In this document: in pieces, positions 1-6,967 of the stretch | Layout of the letters: every line of letters starts with the position of its first letter | How positions within the stretch are numbered: the stretch's first letter is position 1 | Assembly (NCBI GenBank): GCA_905233785.1 | Contig: CAJOCV010000046.1 | Span: forward strand, 1 to 11,214 | Reading direction: 5' to 3' | From: an uncultured Oscillospiraceae bacterium | GTDB taxonomy: Bacteria > Bacillota > Clostridia > Oscillospirales > Oscillospiraceae | DNA: 11,214 nucleotides | Notes under the pieces: model-generated | The model's input: the letters and a program-made list of their open reading frames with translations, nothing else | Told to the model about the DNA's origin: nothing | Databases searched by the model: none | Translations under genes and position numbers: made by a program

Positions 1-22
1 GAATTGCAATCGTCAGCCGCAA

Positions 23-1612
23 TCAGCTGTTGAGCGCCCGAAAGCTCTTCGCGTTGGCTTTATAAAGCTTTTTGAAGACCTTATAGTTGCGCTCATAGAC
101 CTCTTTGTTTCGGGCGTCCGGGGTATAGGTGCGCTTTGCCTTTACGTATCTGTTTGAAAGCTCCACCATGTCTATCCCCTGTATGCTGGCCGCAACGGCA
201 AGCGCGGCGCCGACCGCGCCGACCTGCTGCGCGTTATCGACTGTCTCTATCGTCCGTCCGGTAATATCCGCCAGTATTTGGCAGGTGACGTGTGAGAGCG
301 AGCCGCCGCCTACAAAACGGATGGGATCGGAGGTCTGCACCTTTCTGCTCTCACATTCGAGCAGCCAGCGCAGATGATAGCAAATGCCCTCCAACACTGC
401 GCGGATCATATCCCGCTTGCCGTTGTTGATGCGCAGATTGAAAAAAATGCCGCCGGCTTTGGTGTCCTCAAACGGGCAGCGATTGCCGTGAAGCCACGGG
501 GTAAAAATCACTCCGTTCGCCCCGGGCGGAACCTTGCTGACTTCTTCGGAGAGATAATCATACAAGGACAAATATTTCTGTTCAACATCCGTTACTTTGA
601 GATGTTCCAGATAAATGCCTACTTCATCCAGCGCAATGTGATCCATGACCCATTCAAAGCATTTCCCGGCCGTTTCCAGCTCCGCGAAGTAATTAAAGCA
701 CCCGCGTTTGGCCGACAATACGCCGGTTATCATGGCGTTGATGTCCGCCGTCTGATGATCCATACATGTGGATACCCAACCGGAGGTCCCGACATAGATC
801 AGGGTATCGCCCGGTCTTACGCATCCGGCGCCAAGATTGACAAAGGTCGTATCGCCGCCGCCCCCGAATACCGGGGTTCCCTCCGCGAGGCCAAGCTCCT
901 TAGCCGCCCGCTCCGTCAGGCCGCCGACCAGATCGGTGCAGGCAACGATCTCCGGCATATGCTCGCTTCTGACCTTGTACATATCCAGAAGACCCTTGTT
1001 CCAGCCCTCTCTCCCTTTTCTCGTATCATAGAGAAAGGTTGCAAACGCAGTATCGGCGGTTCTGACGATCCTGCCGGTGCAGCGCGCGGTAAGGTAGTCC
1101 CCGATGTCCAGCCACTTATAGAGTTTTTGAAAGACCTCCGGCTCGTTGTTCTCTACCCACTTGTACTTCCAGACCGGGTCTTTGGCGCTGGTTGAGCCGG
1201 CGTAATTAACAAGCAGGTTCCGCAGCAGCTTATACAGGCTGCAGCCGGACACCTTAATGATCCCGGTACCCATACAGTCCCGGTATTCCTTAACGCCTCT
1301 TTGATCCAGATAATTCATCGGGGCTCTGAGCGCGTTCCCGTTTTCGTCGACAAAAACCGCTCCCTGCATCTGTGAGCAGAAGGCCAGACCTTGAATTTCC
1401 TCCGGCCTGATGTCCATCTGTTCTAAGAGCTTTCTCGTGGTGGTGCAGAGTGCCGCCCACCACTCTTCCGTATCCTGTTCTGCCCCGCCGTCTTCGGAGA
1501 TACGCAGGCCGTAAGAAGCCGTGGTGCTTGCGGCGAGCCTGATTTCCGAATTCATATCGAACAGGCAGGTTTTTACGTTACTCGTACCGAAATCATAGAT
1601 GATAACAAACAC
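23..1612 (-). CDS. FGGY-family carbohydrate kinase (xylulokinase-like)
   Basis: Predicted cytosolic ATP-dependent kinase of a sugar or polyol, 529 residues, a normal full length for the FGGY family (about 490-530). The N-terminal actin-like ATPase fold starts with the phosphate loop DFGTSNVK (residues 7-14). A QMQG motif at 82-85 sits where xylulokinases have QMHG, and N100-YLDQRG-106 matches the usual substrate-side WxDxR segment. GGGGD (250-254) supplies the likely catalytic base Asp254. GTSGWV (275-280) and FVGGGS followed by a GAVGAALA stretch near the C-terminus form the second ATP half-site. The start is GTG at 1612, immediately after the TAA of the upstream phosphatase, with an AAGGAAGAGG ribosome site lying inside that gene's end, so the two are probably translationally coupled. 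It is last of the three operon genes seen here. The substrate cannot be read from sequence: xylulose, another pentulose, a polyol or an autoinducer-like molecule all fit. The family call is secure; the substrate is not. Confidence 0.93.
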   Translation of the reverse strand: MFVIIYDFGTSNVKTCLFDMNSEIRLAASTTASYGLRISEDGGAEQDTEEWWAALCTTTRKLLEQMDIRPEEIQGLAFCSQMQGAVFVDENGNALRAPMNYLDQRGVKEYRDCMGTGIIKVSGCSLYKLLRNLLVNYAGSTSAKDPVWKYKWVENNEPEVFQKLYKWLDIGDYLTARCTGRIVRTADTAFATFLYDTRKGREGWNKGLLDMYKVRSEHMPEIVACTDLVGGLTERAAKELGLAEGTPVFGGGGDTTFVNLGAGCVRPGDTLIYVGTSGWVSTCMDHQTADINAMITGVLSAKRGCFNYFAELETAGKCFEWVMDHIALDEVGIYLEHLKVTDVEQKYLSLYDYLSEEVSKVPPGANGVIFTPWLHGNRCPFEDTKAGGIFFNLRINNGKRDMIRAVLEGICYHLRWLLECESRKVQTSDPIRFVGGGSLSHVTCQILADITGRTIETVDNAQQVGAVGAALAVAASIQGIDMVELSNRYVKAKRTYTPDARNKEVYERNYKVFKKLYKANAKSFRALNS

Positions 1613-2251
1613 TTATTCCTCTTCCTTCAGGTAGACACGCCAACCGGTGTCAATTTTCTTTTTTACCTTCTCCATGGTTTTACCGTCGAGCTCCGGCCAA
1701 TCGACCACCGTAGACGCTTTGTTCTTTACCAGATGGGCTTTCTCGGCGCATAAGGCGATCGGAGTATCGGCAAGGGAATCGGAATAGGAATTGTCGATCA
1801 CGGGGAAGCCGTGATCTATCATGTACCTGGCCTTTCCCTTTGCATACATCAGATTATCGACAAAAACGCCGTATTCCCGGTCATAGTCAGACGCCACAAA
1901 GTTAACGCCAAGCCTTCTTGCGATCGGTTCGATGATACAGATCGGAGATGCGCTGATGATCAGGTCGTCCGGTTTTTTCTGCGCCAGATACCACGCGGAT
2001 ATTTTGCTCTTATTCTTGTCCCAATACTTCTCTATCTGTTCATCGAAATCATCAACCTGGGTAAGATAACTGAAAAAAATCCTCTGCAGCTGGTATTCCG
2101 GCACCTTCCCCATCCGATTGAGAACGACGTTTTTGATCGCCTTCGGGAAGAAGGTAAACCAGAGCTTTGGATGGCGGTTCATACACCAGAAGCAAAAGTC
2201 GATCGTGCAATCCTTCGGAAATATCGTCCCGTCAAAATCGTAGACATTCAT
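1613..2251 (-). CDS. HAD-IB family phosphatase (SerB-like fold)
   Basis: A 212-residue haloacid dehalogenase hydrolase expected to remove phosphate from a small molecule in the cytosol. Motif I is DFDGT (5-9), with the nucleophile Asp5 and acid/base Asp7. Motif II is IISAS (98-102, Ser100). The motif III lysine lies in AKGKAR (137-142). Motif IV is SDSLADTP (157-164), matching the SDSxxDxP form of the HAD-IB/phosphoserine-phosphatase group. The cap is the helical insertion between motifs I and II (about 15-90), rich in aromatic residues. The ATG at 2251 lies inside the end of the transporter gene (20-bp overlap), with AAGGAG 13 bases upstream. It abuts the kinase gene on its other side. Phosphoserine, phosphoglycerol-type lipid and sugar phosphates are all possible substrates. 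Pairing with a kinase suggests a phosphorylation/dephosphorylation step on one metabolite, which is inference. Confidence 0.88.
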   Translation of the reverse strand: MNVYDFDGTIFPKDCTIDFCFWCMNRHPKLWFTFFPKAIKNVVLNRMGKVPEYQLQRIFFSYLTQVDDFDEQIEKYWDKNKSKISAWYLAQKKPDDLIISASPICIIEPIARRLGVNFVASDYDREYGVFVDNLMYAKGKARYMIDHGFPVIDNSYSDSLADTPIALCAEKAHLVKNKASTVVDWPELDGKTMEKVKKKIDTGWRVYLKEEE

Positions 2252-3989
2252 CTGCTGTTTCTTGCTCCTTATTGGTTCCCGTTTCGTGAAAACGGATCAT
2301 GTTTCGATTGTAGCCGGTGGTTACGAGATATGTTTTTTCCCGATGCGCCTCCATCAGGCCGCTCAGGATAAAGCTGCTCAGGCCTTTGACTTCAAGATCC
2401 GAATCCGTAAGGTCAAACAGCTCTCCGGAATCGCGTTCGATGATTAGAACCGAATCCTCCTCGAAGAAGAGGGAAAACTCGATCAGCAGCGTTTTCTTCG
2501 CCTTTGCGTTCCTCTCAAGGATGGTCAAGCCGATCTCTTCCGTAAAGAGGGCGGCGCGGTTGGCAGTGTCCTTGTCGTAATGACGCTCAAGAAGGCTGCT
2601 TGCGACGCGGCGCGACAGCTCAGTGGCTGATTCCGCCGTGAGCGTATCGTCGAGGATCAGGATCTCCCGGTCCATGTCTTTGAGCAGGTAGGGGAAATGA
2701 TCCTTTCCGAAACGCAGATACACAAACACAAGCGCTCCGCAAAGCGTCAGCAGCGGCGCGGCGGCAAAGCCGGCCCACATGCCGTTGACGCCAAAGCTCA
2801 TACCGCCGAAAATCGGCAGCAGAATGTACAGCAAGCCGTTTTGCAGGCAGGCAAAGCTTGTCGCCATCCCGATGCGGTCAATGAGCATATAATAGGAAGT
2901 CATAAGGGAAACCACGCTGCAGAAGGGAAAGCCGAGGGAAACGATCCGGATCGCGGTAATGGACGGCGCAAGCGTCGCACCGCCGGTAATCCCAAACAGG
3001 GCGCAGAACTGCTTGGAGAAGATCCAGATGAGAGCGCTTGCGATAAGACCCTCAGAGATCGCGCATTTGATAGCCAACTTCATGACTCTCTGTATGAGTT
3101 TATGGTTCTTCTCGCCATAGTAGGTGCCGATCAGCGGCTGCATCGCCATGCCGACGCCGTCCATCACGACGCTGAATTCGATGAGACTGACGACGACGGC
3201 AAGAGTAATCAGCCCCGGCTCTCCGTAATGGCTCGAAACAAAGCCGATCATGACATAGTCCATCAGCGCCCAGCAAAGGTACACGGAAGAATCCACGATG
3301 CTGTAACGTGAGGTAAGCAGAAAGTCCTTGAAGGACAGGTGCCACACAAAGTGCAGCGTGCTGCCTTTGCGGAAATAGTGCCAGCAGCATACGAGGATGC
3401 CGAGGGCGTTGCCGATGACAGAGCCGAGAATGATGCCGGTCATGCCGAGAAGCTTTGTCAATACAACGGAGAGGACGATATTGCCGCCGATTTGAAACGC
3501 GTAGCAGAGATTGTTGCACAGCTCGTCCCCATCGCTGTATACCATCTGTTCCAGATAGAAGATCACAATGGTCAGGAACGCGTTGACCGGAACCAGGCGG
3601 TAGTATCGGAGCGCGTTTTCAAGGATCTCGCCCGTGACCCCGTTTGCGCTGAAATAAATGCCGCGGATCAGATAGATGATGAGCGCGGAAATCAGCCCGA
3701 GGGAGAGGCTGATGATCAGACCCTGTCCGTAAATCTCATCCGCCCGTTTTTTTCTCATCGCGCCGACCTCTCTTGTGAACACGATGCCCACACCCGTGGA
3801 AACGAGGTCGCCAAAAAATGTAATGATACCCGTCACCGGTGTGATCGCATTGATGGCCGCAACACCCGTTTCCCCGATGAAATAGCCCGCGATGATGCTG
3901 TCGCAGAGGAGCATGATGTACATGACCGCCTTGGTAAAGGTGCCGGATATAAACATGGAACTGAATTTCCGTTCGCAAAAGCCCTTCAC
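2232..3989 (-). CDS. MATE-family efflux transporter with C-terminal HATPase-like domain
   Basis: A multidrug and toxin extrusion (MATE) type cation-coupled exporter in the inner membrane, 585 residues. Residues 1 to about 425 are hydrophobic and form the usual 12-helix transporter. The start of helix 1 (FISGTFTKAVMYIM, LLCDSIIAGYFIGETGVAAIN) is typical of the family. The protein exceeds a normal MATE (about 450) by roughly 130 residues. The extra part (about 450-575) is soluble and resembles an anti-sigma/GHKL ATPase fold: TEEIGLTILER (N-box position, 484-494), IIERDSGELFD (G1-like, 516-526), then GLSSF and GYNRNMIRF. The asparagine expected in the N-box appears replaced by Thr489, so ATP binding is doubtful. 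The start is GTG at 3989, chosen because GGAGAGGG stands six bases upstream; the next candidate is Met12. It is the first gene of the operon, and its stop overlaps the phosphatase start. The exported substrate is unknown. Confidence 0.9.
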   Translation of the reverse strand: MKGFCERKFSSMFISGTFTKAVMYIMLLCDSIIAGYFIGETGVAAINAITPVTGIITFFGDLVSTGVGIVFTREVGAMRKKRADEIYGQGLIISLSLGLISALIIYLIRGIYFSANGVTGEILENALRYYRLVPVNAFLTIVIFYLEQMVYSDGDELCNNLCYAFQIGGNIVLSVVLTKLLGMTGIILGSVIGNALGILVCCWHYFRKGSTLHFVWHLSFKDFLLTSRYSIVDSSVYLCWALMDYVMIGFVSSHYGEPGLITLAVVVSLIEFSVVMDGVGMAMQPLIGTYYGEKNHKLIQRVMKLAIKCAISEGLIASALIWIFSKQFCALFGITGGATLAPSITAIRIVSLGFPFCSVVSLMTSYYMLIDRIGMATSFACLQNGLLYILLPIFGGMSFGVNGMWAGFAAAPLLTLCGALVFVYLRFGKDHFPYLLKDMDREILILDDTLTAESATELSRRVASSLLERHYDKDTANRAALFTEEIGLTILERNAKAKKTLLIEFSLFFEEDSVLIIERDSGELFDLTDSDLEVKGLSSFILSGLMEAHREKTYLVTTGYNRNMIRFHETGTNKEQETADECLRF

Positions 3990-4051
3990 TTTTTACCCTC
4001 TCCGTTCCGGTTTTTTTCGTCGAAATAGAACATATTTTAAAAATCACATAT

Positions 4052-4080
4052 ATTATATCAGATCGTTCGCCAGGTATCAA
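4052..4080 (-). promoter_or_regulatory. Sigma-A promoter of the MATE-HAD-kinase operon
   Basis: Read on the minus strand, TTGATA (4080-4075) and TATAAT (4057-4052) are separated by exactly 17 bases. Transcription should start near 4045, giving a leader of about 55 bases before the GTG at 3989. It lies between the operon and the terminator of the flavoprotein gene, as expected for an independent transcription unit. Confidence 0.8.
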
Positions 4081-4094
4081 CCGTTCGCCTCCGA

Positions 4095-4141
4095 AATTAT
4101 AAAAATGCGGGGAAGCCCTTCGTCTCCAGGGGCTTCCCCGC
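4095..4141 (-). terminator. Rho-independent terminator of the thioredoxin-reductase-like gene
   Basis: A perfect 12-bp stem (GCGGGGAAGCCC at 4107-4118 with GGGCTTCCCCGC at 4130-4141) and an 11-base loop. On the minus strand it is followed by ATTTTTATAATTT. It begins 19 bases after the stop codon of the flavoprotein gene and ends just before the promoter of the next operon, so it insulates the two units. Confidence 0.9.
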
Positions 4142-4159
4142 CATGATTCCCATGATTTT

Positions 4160-4972
4160 TTACTTCCCCGCGAGATAATCGCAAGCGCTCAAGGCCGCGA
4201 CGTTGCCCTCGCCCGCGGCCTTGGCGAGCTGGTAGGGCTTGCCGGTGCAGTCGCCCGCGGCGAAGACGCCGGGCACCGTGGTCTGCATTTTGCGATCGAC
4301 GACGATGGCGCCGTTTTCGTATTCGAGGCCGGGCACGAGCTTTGTGACCGAGACCGTGTCCTTGATGATGAACACGCAGTCCACCTTATGCTCCTCGCCC
4401 GCGAAGACAAGCGTGTCCGCCTTCATGCCGCCGCGAATCTCGTATTTACCGTTTTTCTCAAAGCGCAGCACCGTGCAGCCGATGCTCTCTAAAAAGTCCG
4501 CGTCATGGCGGGCTTCCTCGCCGCCGCCCACGACCGCCACGGTCTTGCCGCGATAGAGCATCCCATCACAGGTCGCGCAGTAGCTCACGCCGCGTCCAAG
4601 GAACTCCGCCTCGCCGGGATAGAGCTTCTCGCGCGTGATGCCGGCGGCGATAATCAGGGACTTTGCCATATAGTAATCGCTCCCGACCGCGACGCCGAAG
4701 GTACCGTCCATCGGCATGACGGAGATTGCGCGCCCGGTGATCATCGTCGCGCCCGCCTCCTCCGCCTGCTTGCGGAAAAGCGCCGTCATCTCCGCGCCGG
4801 TCATGGGCGGGAGACCGGGGTAATTGGTGATCTTCTCCGCCTTATAGAGGCTGGAGGTCTCCTCCTTGTTGGAAACGATCGCGCTGGTCTTGCCGCGGTT
4901 TTTCAGCGTAAGCACCGCCGAGGTCGCCGCCGCGCCGCCGCCGATGATGAGAACGTCATAAATCTGATCCAT
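4160..4972 (-). CDS. Short thioredoxin-reductase-like FAD flavoprotein
   Basis: Predicted cytosolic FAD-dependent disulfide reductase of the thioredoxin reductase class, 270 residues from the chosen start. Counting from that ATG, the FAD loop is GGGAAAT (11-17), the redox pair is CATC (132-135), a second dinucleotide loop is GGGEEA (149-154), and the FAD-binding end is VFAAGDCTG (236-244). The ATG at 4972 is preferred over an in-frame GTG at 4981 because AAGGGAG lies eight bases before the ATG but would touch the GTG. The NADPH-binding domain is clearly reduced. From the redox pair to the terminal GD is about 44 residues shorter than in E. coli TrxB, and the HRRxxxR motif that holds the NADPH phosphate is absent. 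It may therefore use ferredoxin, NADH or another donor, and a thioredoxin partner is not adjacent. It has its own promoter and terminator and is divergent to glnS. Confidence 0.9.
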   Translation of the reverse strand: MDQIYDVLIIGGGAAATSAVLTLKNRGKTSAIVSNKEETSSLYKAEKITNYPGLPPMTGAEMTALFRKQAEEAGATMITGRAISVMPMDGTFGVAVGSDYYMAKSLIIAAGITREKLYPGEAEFLGRGVSYCATCDGMLYRGKTVAVVGGGEEARHDADFLESIGCTVLRFEKNGKYEIRGGMKADTLVFAGEEHKVDCVFIIKDTVSVTKLVPGLEYENGAIVVDRKMQTTVPGVFAAGDCTGKPYQLAKAAGEGNVAALSACDYLAGK

Positions 4973-4993
4973 ATTCAGCACTCCCTTGATTCA

Positions 4994-5112
4994 GTGAATA
5001 ATGAATAGTGAAAAATGAACAGTTATGGTGTCCCCTTCGGGGACGAATTATTTTCATCTGTCGCGCAGCGACACCTTAACTTTTCACCACTCACTTTTCT
5101 CTATTCATTATT
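4994..5112. repeat. Small palindromic repeat element with heptamer tips (MITE-like)
   Basis: A foldback element of about 119 bp. The left arm consists of successive heptamers of the form RTGAANA (4994-5021) followed by GTTATGGTGTC (5022-5032). The right arm, read on the minus strand from 5112, has the same heptamer style (ATGAATA, GTGAAAA) and then GTTAAGGTGTC (5080-5070), one mismatch from the left. AATAATGAATAG is exact at both ends (4997-5008 and 5112-5101). Two short hairpins sit inside: GTCCCC/GGGGAC with a 3-base loop (5030-5044) and TGTCGC/GCGACA with a 3-base loop (5059-5073). There is no coding capacity. It lies within the predicted 5' leader of the flavoprotein gene. It is probably a non-autonomous mobile or repeat element; no target duplication is obvious. 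Confidence 0.75.
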
Positions 5113-5138
5113 TTACCACAGCCCGCCCTCAATTGCAA
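5110..5138 (-). promoter_or_regulatory. Predicted promoter of the thioredoxin-reductase-like gene
   Basis: On the minus strand TTGCAA (5138-5133) and TAAAAT (5115-5110) are 17 bases apart. The predicted start near 5103 would place almost all of the palindromic element inside a leader of about 130 bases. The -10 box overlaps the outer edge of the element. This is a moderate match; an alternative start inside the element cannot be excluded. Confidence 0.55.
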
Positions 5139-5183
5139 TCGCTAAATTAGATTGTACACAATGTTTTTCTCGTTTTCTTTTTC

Positions 5184-5212
5184 TTGTATTTTCCGCAAGC
5201 ATCGTATATAAT
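5184..5212 (+). promoter_or_regulatory. Sigma-A promoter of glnS
   Basis: TTGTAT (5184-5189) and a perfect TATAAT (5207-5212) are spaced 17 bases apart. Initiation near 5219 gives a leader of about 26 bases, which holds the GGGGAGA ribosome site at 5231-5237. The leader is too short for a T-box, so tRNA-responsive control of this synthetase is not indicated. Confidence 0.8.
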
Positions 5213-5244
5213 AGTCAGGAATTTTTGACTGGGGAGAGAAAAAG

Positions 5245-6933
5245 ATGGACGAACTCAATACCAGAAACTTTATCGAGTCCTTCGTACAGGAGGATCTTTC
5301 CGAGGGGAAGCGCTGCTACGGCATGAAGGTGCACACCCGCTTTCCGCCCGAACCCAACGGCTATCTGCATATTGGCCACTGCAAGGCGCTGACCATCGAC
5401 TTCAGCACCGCAGAGCGCTTTGGCGGGCTCTGCAACCTGCGCTTTGACGACACGAACCCCGCCAAGGAGGACACCGAGTATGTCGATGCCATCCAGCAGG
5501 ACATCCACTGGCTGGGCTTTGACTGGGGCGACCGGCTGTTCTACGGCTCCGATTATTTTGAAAAGACCTACGAGATCGCGCTGCAGTTTATCAAAAAGGG
5601 TCTGGCCTATGTCTGTGAGCTGACGCCCGAGCAGTTCAAGGAATATCGCGGCGATACCACCCACCCCGCCATCAGCCCCTGGCGCGACCGTCCCATCGAG
5701 GAGAGCCTCGACCTCTTCGAGCGCATGCGCGCCGGTGAGTTTGAGGAAGGGCGCTACACGCTGCGCGCAAAGCTTGACCTTGCAAGCGGCAACTTTAACA
5801 TGCGCGACCCGGTGCTCTACCGCATCCGCTACATCCACCACCACCGTCAGGGCGACAAGTGGTGCATCTACCCGATGTACGACTTTGCCCACCCCATTCA
5901 GGACGCGCTGGAGGGCATCACCCACTCCCTCTGCTCTCTGGAGTATGAGGCGCACCGTCCCCTCTATGACTGGGTGGTCGCCAACGCCGACATTCCCGGC
6001 GTCAAGCCCCGGCAGATCGAGTTTGCCCGTCTCGGCATCAACTACACGGTCATGTCCAAGCGCAAGCTCAGGCAGCTTGTGGAGGAGGGTCGCGTCTCCG
6101 GCTGGGATGATCCGCGGATGCCGACGCTCTGCGGTCTGCGCAGGCGCGGCTACACCTCCCGCTCCATCCGGAATTTCTGTGAGCGCATCGGCGTGAGCAA
6201 GGTGGATTCGACTGTGGATTGGGCGCTGCTTGAGAGCTGCCTGCGCGACGACCTCAACGACAGCGCGCAGCGCGTCATGGCGGTGCTGCATCCCGTAAAG
6301 CTCACCGTCACCAACTACCCCGAGGGACACAGCGAGCTTTTGACCGTTGAGAACAATCCCCTCCATCCCGAGGACGGTACCCGCGAGGTTTCCTTCTCCC
6401 GCCACCTCTGGATCGAGGAGGACGACTTCATGGAGGTGCCCGCGCCGAAGTACAAGCGCCTGCACCCGGGCTATGAGGTACGCCTCAAGGGCGCGTATCT
6501 CGTCACCTGCACCGGCTGTGTCAAGGATGAAAACGGCAAGGTTACAGAGATCCTCTGCGAGTACGACCCCGCGAGCCGCGGCGGCGATCCCGCCGACGGA
6601 CGCAAGGTCAAGGGCGCGACGATCCACTGGGTGGACGCGGCAAACTGCGCCGACGCCGAGGTGCGCCTCTACGATTACCTTTTTGCCGACGCCGAGCCCG
6701 ACGGCCCGGACAAGAACTTCCTCGACTGTCTCAATCCCGAGAGCCTCACGGTGCTCACCGGCTGCAAGGTCGAGGCCGCCCTGCGCGACGCCCCCATGCC
6801 CGAAAACGGAAAGGATTCCAAGGGCTACCAGTTCATGCGTCAGGGCTACTTTGTGCTCGATAACCGCGACGCAAGATGCGAGCATCTGGTCTTCAACCGC
6901 GCTGTGGCGCTCAAGGACAGCTTCCGGAAATAA
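5245..6933 (+). CDS. glnS: Glutaminyl-tRNA synthetase
   Basis: A cytosolic class I aminoacyl-tRNA synthetase that charges tRNA-Gln directly with glutamine. It has 562 residues, close to the E. coli enzyme's length. The Rossmann catalytic core carries the ATP signature in PPEPNGYLHIGHCKAL (HIGH at 42-45), then NLRFDDTNP (64-72). The second ATP motif is VMSKRKL (269-275), followed by GWDDPRMPTLCGLRRRGY, which is characteristic of GlnRS/GluRS. The C-terminal half (about 340-562) is the two-barrel anticodon-binding region found in GlnRS rather than the helical domain of bacterial GluRS. The ATG is set by GGGGAGA seven bases upstream. It stands alone between two repeat-rich intergenic regions and is divergent to the flavoprotein gene. 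Many Bacillota make Gln-tRNA only by the GatCAB route, so a GlnRS is informative about lineage. The identification is firm. Confidence 0.97.
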   Translation: MDELNTRNFIESFVQEDLSEGKRCYGMKVHTRFPPEPNGYLHIGHCKALTIDFSTAERFGGLCNLRFDDTNPAKEDTEYVDAIQQDIHWLGFDWGDRLFYGSDYFEKTYEIALQFIKKGLAYVCELTPEQFKEYRGDTTHPAISPWRDRPIEESLDLFERMRAGEFEEGRYTLRAKLDLASGNFNMRDPVLYRIRYIHHHRQGDKWCIYPMYDFAHPIQDALEGITHSLCSLEYEAHRPLYDWVVANADIPGVKPRQIEFARLGINYTVMSKRKLRQLVEEGRVSGWDDPRMPTLCGLRRRGYTSRSIRNFCERIGVSKVDSTVDWALLESCLRDDLNDSAQRVMAVLHPVKLTVTNYPEGHSELLTVENNPLHPEDGTREVSFSRHLWIEEDDFMEVPAPKYKRLHPGYEVRLKGAYLVTCTGCVKDENGKVTEILCEYDPASRGGDPADGRKVKGATIHWVDAANCADAEVRLYDYLFADAEPDGPDKNFLDCLNPESLTVLTGCKVEAALRDAPMPENGKDSKGYQFMRQGYFVLDNRDARCEHLVFNRAVALKDSFRK

Positions 6934-6961
6934 GTGGCCAGCGGTCAGTGGCCAGTGGTCA
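6934..6961. repeat. Heptamer tandem repeat after glnS
   Basis: Four consecutive 7-bp units of the form GYGGYCA start at the base after the glnS stop codon. They can equally be read as two 14-bp units differing at one base. The run ends in GTTC. Its period and its GTG...A unit shape recall the tips of the element at 4994-5112, but the sequence is GC-rich here and no matching right arm was found, so it may be a truncated relative. Confidence 0.8.
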
Positions 6962-6967
6962 GTTCTT

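Noticed and set aside
4979..4981. GTG at 4981 as start of the thioredoxin-reductase-like gene
   Set aside because: The ribosome site would directly touch it; the ATG at 4972 has correct spacing and leaves the usual short N-terminus before the FAD loop.
5151..5162. ATTGT-AC-ACAAT inverted repeat upstream of glnS as an operator
   Set aside because: The arms are only five AT-rich bases, so chance occurrence is likely; a related word near 7233-7240 is not arranged as an inverted repeat.
5219..5244. T-box or other tRNA-responsive leader for glnS
   Set aside because: The predicted leader is only about 26 bases, with no room for a specifier stem and antiterminator.
5215..6885. A 556-codon open frame on the minus strand, antisense to glnS
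   Set aside because: It mirrors the GC-rich codon structure of glnS, has a low-complexity Ala/Val/Gly/Leu composition, no family motif and no convincing ribosome site. The plus-strand product has every GlnRS signature.
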